Shown piece after piece: positions 1 to 5,671 of a stretch of DNA of 7,043 nt (position 1 is its first letter; every line of letters begins with the position of its first letter). The translations under genes were made by a program, and so were the position numbers. Where the stretch lies: contig JASLQE010000191.1 in NCBI GenBank assembly GCA_030744635.1, positions 1 to 7,043 on the forward strand, written 5' to 3'. The notes under the pieces are model-generated. The model did not search any database and was not told the origin of the DNA. It saw nothing but the letters and a program-made list of their open reading frames with translations. Source of the DNA: Dehalococcoidia bacterium (GTDB lineage Bacteria; Chloroflexota; Dehalococcoidia; JACVQG01; JAHKAY01).

Positions 1-898
1 TGGCGGCGATGGCGGCGGTGCAGCCGTCCCCGGCGGAGGCGATGGCTTGGCGCACCGTGTGGTGGCGGGCCTCGCCACAGGCGAATATGCCGGGCCAGCT
101 GGTCTCCATCATATGTCCGGTGATTATATGGCCCTGGGGCGTAAGCTCCACCACGCCCGCAAGCGCCTGCGTAGCGGGCACAGACCCCACCGCAACGAAC
201 ACCCCGCTCAGGGGAAGGAACGAGGTCTCCCCGGTATCCACCCGTCGCAGCCGGAGCCCGTTCACCACCCCGTCCCCCTCCACACGCTCCACCACCGAGT
301 CCCATACAAACTCAATCTTGGGGGAGGCCATGGCCTGCTCCTGTAGGATAGCCTCCGCCCTTAGCTGGCGGCGGCGGTGCACAACATGCACCTTCTCCAC
401 CATTTTGGTGAGGAAAAGGGCATCGGAGATAGCGGAGTTGCCACCGCCCACCACGGCCACCTCTTTACCCTGGAAAAAGGCCCCATCGCAGTTGGCACAA
501 TAGGATACTCCGTGGCCCAGCAACTCCTCCTCACCGGGCACCCCAAGCTTCTGATGGTCGGCGCCCAGGGCAACGATAAGGGATGAGCAGCGGAAGTCCC
601 CATTGCTTGTGCGTACCGTAAACACATCGCCGGAGACCTCCACCCCCGTGACCTCGGCGGTGAGGGTCTCCAGGCCGAAGCGGGAGGCCTGCTGGTGCAC
701 AAGTTCCCCCAGCTCCATGCCGTTTATGCCCTGGGGAAAGCCGGGGAAGTTCTCCACTCTATCGGCCAGGGTAATCTGCCCACCCACCAGCCCATGCTCC
801 ACAAGCAGTGTCTTCAGGCGGGAGCGGCAGGTATAGATAGCGGCCGTGAGGCCCGCCGGCCCACCCCCAAGGATGATAACCGGGTATTCCTTCCCCAC
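1..898 (-). CDS. trxB: Thioredoxin reductase (FAD/NADPH disulfide reductase), 3' end cut by window
   Basis: Cytosolic flavoenzyme expected to pass electrons from NADPH through FAD and a redox disulfide to thioredoxin; its likely partners, TrxA and a thioredoxin-like protein, are encoded immediately upstream. The 299 visible residues show the FAD-binding GGGPAG (11-16), a C-x2-C active site reading CANC (Cys134, Cys137), the NADP-binding GGGNSA (151-156), and the NADPH-phosphate arginines in HRRRQLRA (174-181). A C-terminal FAD-contact segment ends with RQAIASAGDG. Family members run about 305-320 residues, so only about 10-20 residues are missing. I chose the GTG at 898 because the conserved N-terminus follows at once; its G is shared with the TAG stop of the preceding gene. 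Odd points: the usual GD of the FAD motif is GE (Glu276), the usual CATC is CANC, and the usual GGGDSA is GGGNSA. Thioredoxin reductase is a firm family call, but the partner could be non-standard. Confidence 0.9.
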   Translation of the reverse strand, partial: MGKEYPVIILGGGPAGLTAAIYTCRSRLKTLLVEHGLVGGQITLADRVENFPGFPQGINGMELGELVHQQASRFGLETLTAEVTGVEVSGDVFTVRTSNGDFRCSSLIVALGADHQKLGVPGEEELLGHGVSYCANCDGAFFQGKEVAVVGGGNSAISDALFLTKMVEKVHVVHRRRQLRAEAILQEQAMASPKIEFVWDSVVERVEGDGVVNGLRLRRVDTGETSFLPLSGVFVAVGSVPATQALAGVVELTPQGHIITGHMMETSWPGIFACGEARHHTVRQAIASAGDGCTAAIAA

Positions 899-1233
899 TA
901 TTCCAGGTCCGAGGTGGCGTCAATCATATCGTTGAGCATCCTCAGGTCAAAGTAGCCGGCAATCTTTACTTCGCCGTTGATGACGAGTGCGGGTAGGACC
1001 ATACCTTCCGTACGTACCTTTTCCACTATTTCATGGTTAGCATCCTCGGCACCCGGCTCCGCCAGGTTCACGAAGCGGAGGCTCACCCCGGTACCAAATG
1101 CCTTTTCCACCAACTCCTGTGCCAGCTTCTGGTTCTCCTCCACCAGCCAGTCCGTGCCACAGCCTTCGGTGCAGGGCTTGCCCATCTTCCGGTGTTCCAG
1201 CACAACAACATCCATTGTGATGGTGGGAGACAC
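898..1233 (-). CDS. Small thioredoxin-fold protein with a C-x3-C motif
   Basis: A 111-residue protein that is probably a thioredoxin-fold redox protein of unknown substrate. It has an N-terminal beta strand (MDVVVLEH, 7-14) and then PCTEGCGTDW, with Cys21 and Cys25 three residues apart instead of the classical C-x2-C. A helix follows, then a strand (SLRFVNLAEP, 51-60), a helix, and LPALVINGEVKIAGYF (80-95), where Pro81 sits where thioredoxins have their cis-proline. The layout resembles the YuzD/DUF1462-type thioredoxin-like proteins; that comparison is from memory. It lies between trxA and trxB, two bases after the trxA stop and sharing one base with the trxB start, so a role in the same thiol relay is a fair inference. 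The GTG at 1233 has purine-rich sequence (GGGAGAGGCAGG) upstream; the in-frame ATG at 1215 does not, but it would still give a complete fold. A small metal- or cluster-binding protein is an alternative. Confidence 0.72.
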   Translation of the reverse strand: MSPTITMDVVVLEHRKMGKPCTEGCGTDWLVEENQKLAQELVEKAFGTGVSLRFVNLAEPGAEDANHEIVEKVRTEGMVLPALVINGEVKIAGYFDLRMLNDMIDATSDLE

Positions 1234-1235
1234 GG

Positions 1236-1571
1236 CTACCCTGCCTCTCCCAGGGCCTCGTCCAGCACCTTCTTGAACTGGTCCTTGGGCTTGAAGCCGA
1301 CCACCTGGGTAAGCACCTGGCCTTTCTTGAACAGGATGAGTGTGGGGATGCTCATGACGCTATACTTTACCGGGGTCTGTGGATTCTCATCCACATTGAG
1401 CTTGGCCACTTTGAGTCTACCGGAGTAGTCCTGGGCCAGCTCCTCCACTACCGGGGCCACCATCTTGCAGGGGCCGCACCATGGTGCCCAAAAGTCGACC
1501 AGCACCGGCTCCGCAGCCTGAAGGACAGCCTGGTCAAAGTCTTTGTCGCTAATCACTTGTGGCTGTGACAT
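1236..1571 (-). CDS. trxA: Thioredoxin
   Basis: Classical 111-residue cytosolic thioredoxin that reduces protein disulfides and is re-reduced by thioredoxin reductase. It shows the WCGPC active site (Trp31 to Cys35), the buried aspartate in VDFWA (Asp26), Lys57, the cis-proline in SIPTL (Pro76), and the GFKPKDQF stretch before the final helix. Length and motif order are entirely typical. The ATG start lies inside the last codons of plsX, overlapping it by 23 nt in another frame, with a good Shine-Dalgarno sequence. A thioredoxin-like gene and the reductase gene follow, so a complete NADPH-thioredoxin system is encoded together and is likely cotranscribed with plsX and the upstream activase genes. 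Confidence 0.97.
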   Translation of the reverse strand: MSQPQVISDKDFDQAVLQAAEPVLVDFWAPWCGPCKMVAPVVEELAQDYSGRLKVAKLNVDENPQTPVKYSVMSIPTLILFKKGQVLTQVVGFKPKDQFKKVLDEALGEAG

Positions 1572-2556
1572 TTACCGTTATGCCTCCCATTAATATTTCG
1601 GCCAGCCCCTGGCTGGCAATTTGCTGGGCCTGTACCAGTGCGCTGCATATGGCCTGTGCCCGGCTGCGCCCGTGGGCCACTATTACATTGCCCTGCACAC
1701 CCAGCAGTGTCGCGCCGCCATATTCCCTGTAGTCCATATTGCGCTTGAAAGTGTTCAAGGTAGGGCGCAGAAGCAGCCCCAGCAGCCGCAAGCTCCACCG
1801 ACTATGCAAGGTGTTGGATAGGTGCCAGAAGAGGCTCTCTCCAAAACCCTCGTTGGCCTTGATGACCATGTTGCCGGTGAAGCCATCGGTTACCACCACA
1901 TCAGCGACCCCGTGGAACAGGTCTTTGGGCTCCACATTGCCTATGAAATTCAAAGTCGACTCTCTCAGCAGGGAATAGCTGGTGCGGGTCAACTGATTGC
2001 CCTTGCCCTTCTCTTCGCCATTGTTAAGAAGCCCGATACGAGGCTGGTTGCGGCCCAAGACCAGCTCCATATAGAGGTTGCCCAAATAGGCGAACTGAAG
2101 CAGAAAATCAGGTCGCGTATCGGCATTAGCGCCTACATCTAGGAGCAGGGCAGGGCCGCTACGCGTGCCGTAGATAATGCCCAGGGCCGGCCGGTCCACC
2201 CCCTTCATCTTGCCCAGATCCAGAAGGGCGGTGGCTACCACTACACCGGTGGGGCCGGCGGAGACGAAGGCGGCTGCCTCCCCTTTCTTCACCAGTCCGA
2301 TTCCCACGGCAATGGAGGACTGGGGTTTACTGCGCATGGCCTTCATGGGGGCCTCCACGGAGTCCACCACCTGTGGGGCGTCCACCACGGATACGAGATC
2401 CCCGTTATAGTCGGTGTCCTTCAGGTGGGAGAGCACCACCTCGGCCTGGCCCACCAGAACCACAGCTATCCCTCGCTGAGCGGCGCGCACCGCTCCGTTT
2501 ACTATTTCGGCAGGGGCGTTGTCCCCACCCATAGCGTCCAGGGCTATTGGCTTCAC
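1549..2556 (-). CDS. plsX: Phosphate acyltransferase PlsX
   Basis: PlsX converts acyl-ACP and phosphate to acyl-phosphate, the acyl donor for PlsY in phosphatidic acid synthesis; it is a peripheral membrane enzyme. The 335-residue length is normal. Family hallmarks are the N-terminal MKPIALDAMGGDNAP, LLLDVGANAD (137-146), GLLNNGEEKGKGN (175-187), NFIGNVEPKDL (203-213), VVVTDGFTGN (220-229) and DYREYGGATLLGV (275-287). The GTG start at 2556 is fixed by the conserved N-terminus and lies one base after the stop of the activase gene, so the two are probably cotranscribed. One deviation is SAGPTG (99-104), where I expect SAGNTG. plsX usually sits beside fabH/fabD or rpmF; here its neighbours are an activase and thioredoxin, which is unusual. 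Confidence 0.97.
   Translation of the reverse strand: MKPIALDAMGGDNAPAEIVNGAVRAAQRGIAVVLVGQAEVVLSHLKDTDYNGDLVSVVDAPQVVDSVEAPMKAMRSKPQSSIAVGIGLVKKGEAAAFVSAGPTGVVVATALLDLGKMKGVDRPALGIIYGTRSGPALLLDVGANADTRPDFLLQFAYLGNLYMELVLGRNQPRIGLLNNGEEKGKGNQLTRTSYSLLRESTLNFIGNVEPKDLFHGVADVVVTDGFTGNMVIKANEGFGESLFWHLSNTLHSRWSLRLLGLLLRPTLNTFKRNMDYREYGGATLLGVQGNVIVAHGRSRAQAICSALVQAQQIASQGLAEILMGGITVNVTATSD
1583..1588 (-). promoter_or_regulatory. Ribosome binding site of trxA inside plsX
   Basis: GGGAGG on the minus strand, 11 bases before the trxA ATG. It lies within the plsX reading frame and supports a trxA start that overlaps the plsX end, implying translational coupling. Confidence 0.7.
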
Positions 2557-2557
2557 C

Positions 2558-3529
2558 TCAGGCCCCTTTCACCGGGACCCGCTCCCACAAATCGCAGCGG
2601 CCACCCCAACGGGCCACGATTTTACCCTCCAGACGCACCTGAGCAATCTCACACAGGTTGGGACAGGCCTTACACTCAAAGGATGATGTGCCGTACTCGG
2701 CCTGGGCGATGGAGAACCCCCGGAACATGGACCCCCCACCCCTGCCCATCATCTCTTCCTGGGCCAGTAAGGCGGCGCCGATAGCGCCCATGGCCTCGTG
2801 GTGTGGGGGGACGCATATCTTGGTCTCGAGGGTTTCCTCAAACGCCCGTATGATACCCGCATTGAAGGCCACGCCCCCCTGAAAGACCACCGGGCCCAGC
2901 ACCTCTTTTCCCAGGGCCACATTGTTCAGGTAGTTCCGTACCATGGCCTGGCACAGCCCGTAAAGAATATCTTCAATACTGTGGCCCATCTGCTGTTTGT
3001 GCACCATGTCCGATTCAGCGAAGACGGTGCAGCGGCCGGCAATACGCACCGGGGTGGAGGAACGAAGGGCTGTGGGGCCGAACTCCTCCACCGACATGTT
3101 CAGACGCTGCGCCTGGTGGTCCAAGAAGCTGCCGGTACCGGCGGCACACACCGTATTCATGGCGAAGTCCACCACAACGCCGTCCCGTATCATAATCACC
3201 TTGGAGTCCTGACCGCCGATTTCCAGGACCGTCTGGGCATTGGGCACAAAATGGAGGGCGGCCACGGCATGGGCGGTAATCTCGTTCTTGACAATATCCG
3301 CACCCATTATGGCCCCAGCCAGGTAGCGTGCGCTGCCCGTAGTGCCCACACCGCAGATGTCCATCCCCTCACCCGTCTCCGCCCCCACCTGACGCAATGC
3401 CTCCTGCACCTTGGCTATTGGCTGGCCTTCGGTGCGCATATAGAGTGTGTTTAGCACACGCCGATCCTGGTCCACCAGGGCCAGCTTGGTAGTAACGGAG
3501 CCTACATCAATGCCGAGGTACAGCTTCAT
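2558..3529 (-). CDS. BadF/HgdC-type ATPase activase of a 2-hydroxyacyl-CoA dehydratase-like system
   Basis: An ASKHA-fold ATPase of the BadF/BadG/HgdC family. Family members use ATP hydrolysis to drive one electron at very low potential from a [4Fe-4S] cluster bridging two subunits onto a partner dehydratase or reductase. The 323 residues show the phosphate-1 loop GIDVGSVTTK (6-15), GTTGSARYLAG (62-72), NEITAHA (82-88), the phosphate-2 loop EIGGQDSK (103-110), and both cluster cysteines: Cys128 in CAAGTGSFLD and Cys167 in GRCTVFAESD. It also has FQGGVAFNAG (216-225) and PPHHEAMGAIGAALL (241-255). A C-terminal extension from about residue 270 carries Cys286, Cys289, Cys293 and Cys312, not found in the short HgdC type. 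The ATG at 3529 fits the domain start and has a Shine-Dalgarno sequence. The frame stays open to 3943, but that stretch is the preceding gene read out of frame. The gene overlaps the preceding HgdB-like gene by 23 nt. Activase family is firm; the substrate is unknown. Confidence 0.92.
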   Translation of the reverse strand: MKLYLGIDVGSVTTKLALVDQDRRVLNTLYMRTEGQPIAKVQEALRQVGAETGEGMDICGVGTTGSARYLAGAIMGADIVKNEITAHAVAALHFVPNAQTVLEIGGQDSKVIMIRDGVVVDFAMNTVCAAGTGSFLDHQAQRLNMSVEEFGPTALRSSTPVRIAGRCTVFAESDMVHKQQMGHSIEDILYGLCQAMVRNYLNNVALGKEVLGPVVFQGGVAFNAGIIRAFEETLETKICVPPHHEAMGAIGAALLAQEEMMGRGGGSMFRGFSIAQAEYGTSSFECKACPNLCEIAQVRLEGKIVARWGGRCDLWERVPVKGA

Positions 3530-4619
3530 AGGGGGTAATATCTCCTTTTCGGGCCTTCTTTTTGCGCTGCCACAGCAGATCCACGAAGGCCTCCAGGCGG
3601 GTGACCACGCCGGGCTTACCTGTCTGCTCGTCACACAGGATGGTGAGCACCGGAAGCCCCCCGGGGGTGGCGGGGAATATATTCTGGGCCACAATCTCCG
3701 GCAGGCAGGTAAAGGGGGCCAGGTGCACCATGCCATCCCAGTCTCCGGTATGAAACACCTTCTCTCCCACGGACTCCCACCCATCCCCACCCACATCGCG
3801 GGACAGGTAGGGACGAGCGGCCTCATGTATTTCCGACTGGTAGTCCTTGGCGAAAGGGTTGAAGAAGCTGAACTTGGTCCATTCCGATATGAAGGTGGCG
3901 CGGTGGACCTCCACGCCCAGCTTACCCAACTCAATCTCCACATCCAGGTTGGAGAAAGGCTCCAGCACTACATAGAACTCCCCGGTAACTCCCACTATAA
4001 GGGGCTCGAAGCCTGGGATGGTGGGCACGGCATCCAGCCTTTCGGCGTAGTCCTTCTCCACCCGGCGCAGTGATGCGGAATCAGAAGCGGCGTCCACGGC
4101 AGCGATGGACTCCCTGTAGAGCCGGGTGGCCGTCCCTTTCTCTACTTCCCTGGGCCGTACCCGCTGCGTCTGACGCTCTATTCTGTCAATCACACCCTGT
4201 TTGGAGATGGCAAAGCGCAGGCTGGAGAATATTCTTAGCCAGGAGGCGTTGTTGGAGACGGCCTTGAACATCCCCATAAGTCCTCGGAGCTTTTTGTCCG
4301 ACACTCCCACGACGAGCATATCGAACTGGTAGCCCAGGTCACGCATGACCCATTCCTGGGTCTTGGCGTAGCGGCCCAGGCGGCAGATACCCGCACCCCC
4401 CGCCTGGATGAGGGTGTCAGCCCCCAACTCCAGGGCTTCAATGAAGTTGCCCAGGGTAATCTTGAAGGGGATGCAAAGGCCCTCGGGGGCGTGTTTTACT
4501 CCCAGGGACAGGGTGCGGGTGGTGTTCTGGGGGGGGATGACCAGGTCTATGCCCAGTTCCTGGCACAGGGCCTTCATGGGTACCCACACCGTCCCCATAT
4601 GGGGAAATGATAGCTTCAC
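3507..4619 (-). CDS. 2-hydroxyacyl-CoA dehydratase (HgdB)/DUF2229-like protein, 370 aa
   Basis: Probable iron-sulfur subunit that works with the downstream activase. No substrate can be named. Family signatures visible: FPHMGTVWVPMKAL (5-18), CIPFKITLGNFIEAL (49-63), QAGGAGICRLGRY (72-84), FEPLIVGVTGEFYV (204-217), APFTCLPEIVAQNIFP (301-316) and DEQTGKPGVVTRLEAFVDLL (330-349). Cys49, Cys79 and Cys305 fall in the same arrangement as three cysteines of the preceding paralogue and are candidate [4Fe-4S] ligands. The middle (about 110-200) is charged and probably helical. The last residues are basic (QRKKKARKGD). The GTG start at 4619 overlaps the preceding stop as GTGA and has a perfect Shine-Dalgarno sequence. 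In many anaerobes these regions are fused with activase domains in one protein of over 1,000 residues; here they are separate. Family call is good, function inferred. Confidence 0.86.
   Translation of the reverse strand: MKLSFPHMGTVWVPMKALCQELGIDLVIPPQNTTRTLSLGVKHAPEGLCIPFKITLGNFIEALELGADTLIQAGGAGICRLGRYAKTQEWVMRDLGYQFDMLVVGVSDKKLRGLMGMFKAVSNNASWLRIFSSLRFAISKQGVIDRIERQTQRVRPREVEKGTATRLYRESIAAVDAASDSASLRRVEKDYAERLDAVPTIPGFEPLIVGVTGEFYVVLEPFSNLDVEIELGKLGVEVHRATFISEWTKFSFFNPFAKDYQSEIHEAARPYLSRDVGGDGWESVGEKVFHTGDWDGMVHLAPFTCLPEIVAQNIFPATPGGLPVLTILCDEQTGKPGVVTRLEAFVDLLWQRKKKARKGDITPYEAVPRH
3542..3547 (-). promoter_or_regulatory. Ribosome binding site deciding the activase start
   Basis: AAGGAG on the minus strand, 12 bases before the ATG at 3529 and inside the end of the preceding gene. 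It supports the internal start over the longer open frame reaching to 3943. Confidence 0.65.
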
Positions 4620-5623
4620 CCGGCCCGTTTCCTCCTGGCAATCATATCTACAAAGGCCTCCAGGCGGGTGAGCAGTCCGGCCTCACCGGTGTGCTCGTCC
4701 AGTGTAACACCCAGGAAGGGACACCCTTTGTCCTGAGCATAGTGTTTCACCAGGTCCACCATAAGGGAATCAGGGCCACAGCCGAAGGCCAGCACCCCGA
4801 TTACCCCATCCACCCCGGAGTCTCTATAGTATCCCCCGGCACCCACAACCTCCCCCTCATAGGTCCAATATGACCTGCCGTCCAGATTGGCTATGGCGGC
4901 CTCCAAGGCAGCCTCCGGCACCATCTCTGGAGTGACCACATCCACACCCATCCCCTGAAGGCGGGAGAGCAACCGGTGCGTTATGTAGTCATCGTAAATC
5001 ACATAGGGATGCCCGATGAGGGCCAGGGTCAGGCGGTGACCGCCGTTGGAGGGTGCCTGACCTGCCGCAAGGGACGGCGGGGCCTCCCTGCCATCGCCGG
5101 CGGGTAGTAATGGTCCCAGTGCCTCAGGAGGGATCTGTCGCTGCTGGCTCATCTGCTCCACATAGGCCCGGTTGGCCTCCAGAGCCAGGACCGTGGCCTT
5201 TTTCACCCGGACCGGGTTCCAGGTAAAGGGGCGTGCCAAACGGTAGATGGCCTGGTAGAGCTCATGGCGGCCCTGGTTGACATCTATGTCCACATCCAGG
5301 ATGGGTGGGGCGTCGGGACAGGCAGCCCGCACCATATCGGGCAACCCCAGGAACTTGGAGCAGTTGAATACGCGGGGTGTCATGCTGCGAATGGCCGGTA
5401 TGAACACATAGTCGCACTGGCCACGTAAGGCCAGCACATGGCCGCAGAAGGCCTTGACCGGAATGCATGTCTCAGCCACCATCCGGCTGGCCCCGGATAT
5501 AGCCAGGCCACGGGTGGTGACAGGTGATACCACCACCTCAGCCCCCAGGGCCTCCAGGAAGGTCCGCCACATGGGGAAATACTGGTAAAAAAGAAGTCCC
5601 CTGGGGACTCCAACTCGGGTCAT
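4616..5623 (-). CDS. DUF2229/HgdB-like acyl-CoA dehydratase-related protein, 335 aa
   Basis: First gene of the activase module, paralogous to the next gene, and probably the second half of a heterodimer activated by the HgdC-type ATPase. The N-terminal half looks like DUF2229: VGVPRGLLFYQYFPMW (4-19), ETCIPVKAFCGH (51-62), FIPAIRSMTPRVFNCSKFLG (74-93). A Pro/Gly/Ala-rich linker (about 172-195) leads to an HgdB-like half with LIGHPYVIYDDYI (202-214), SYWTYEGEVVGAGGYY (251-266), LAFGCGPDSLMVDLV (278-292) and DEHTGEAGLLTRLEAFVDMI (309-328). Cys53, Cys88 and Cys282 are the best candidate cluster ligands; Cys60, 70, 102 and 301 are also present. The ATG at 5623 precedes the domain start directly. 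Its Shine-Dalgarno sequence is weak (AGGGTG), unlike the strong ones of the next two genes. A likely promoter lies just upstream. Confidence 0.87.
   Translation of the reverse strand: MTRVGVPRGLLFYQYFPMWRTFLEALGAEVVVSPVTTRGLAISGASRMVAETCIPVKAFCGHVLALRGQCDYVFIPAIRSMTPRVFNCSKFLGLPDMVRAACPDAPPILDVDIDVNQGRHELYQAIYRLARPFTWNPVRVKKATVLALEANRAYVEQMSQQRQIPPEALGPLLPAGDGREAPPSLAAGQAPSNGGHRLTLALIGHPYVIYDDYITHRLLSRLQGMGVDVVTPEMVPEAALEAAIANLDGRSYWTYEGEVVGAGGYYRDSGVDGVIGVLAFGCGPDSLMVDLVKHYAQDKGCPFLGVTLDEHTGEAGLLTRLEAFVDMIARRKRAG
4631..4636 (-). promoter_or_regulatory. Ribosome binding site for the 370-aa HgdB-like gene
   Basis: AGGAGG on the minus strand, 11 bases before the GTG at 4619, inside the end of the preceding gene. 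It supports the non-ATG start and the GTGA stop/start overlap. Confidence 0.7.
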
Positions 5624-5640
5624 CTATACACCCTATCCAT

Positions 5641-5665
5641 AATAATATAGAGTTTCTATACCATT
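5641..5665 (-). repeat. Inverted repeat/hairpin overlapping the candidate promoter
   Basis: A perfect 6-bp inverted repeat, TATAGA-AAC-TCTATA (5660-5646), extends to an 11-bp stem with two G-U pairs if read as RNA (5665-5641). It begins in the last codons of the membrane kinase gene. No U-tract follows, so it does not look like a standard intrinsic terminator. It overlaps the promoter spacer and -10, so an operator is possible. GTATAGA is repeated directly at 5661-5655 and 5629-5623, 32 bp apart. Confidence 0.45.
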
Positions 5666-5671
5666 TGCCAA
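5642..5671 (-). promoter_or_regulatory. Candidate sigma70-type promoter for the seven-gene operon
   Basis: On the minus strand, TTGGCA (5671-5666, five of six matches to TTGACA) is followed after 18 bases by TATTAT (5647-5642, five of six matches to TATAAT). An alternative -10, TATATT (5649-5644), has a 16-base spacer. The stretch is much more AT-rich than its surroundings. Transcription would start near 5635, only about 12 bases before the ATG at 5623. Prediction by eye. Confidence 0.42.

Noticed and set aside
9..503. Plus-strand open frame of 164 residues
   Set aside because: It is antisense to the thioredoxin reductase and its translation is Ser/Thr/Pro/Arg-rich with no domain.
3530..3943. 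N-terminal extension of the activase open frame, giving 461 residues
   Set aside because: The extra 138 residues are proline/serine/arginine-rich and match nothing in the family; they read the preceding HgdB-like gene out of frame. The ATG at 3529 has a good ribosome binding site and begins the ATPase domain.
2798..4073. Two long plus-strand open frames (218 and 208 residues) at 2798-3454 and 3447-4073
   Set aside because: They lie opposite strongly supported minus-strand genes; their translations are rich in His, Gly and Pro with no recognisable domain, as expected for antisense shadows in GC-rich DNA.
5620..5640. Six-codon minus-strand mini-ORF (MDRVYR) whose TGA overlaps the ATG at 5623
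   Set aside because: It could be a coupling leader peptide, but it is very short, lies at or upstream of the predicted transcription start, and has no ribosome binding site or runs of one amino acid.
5641..5665. Hairpin as an intrinsic terminator of the upstream genes
   Set aside because: The stem is AT-rich with two G-U pairs and is not followed by a U-tract, so termination is not supported.
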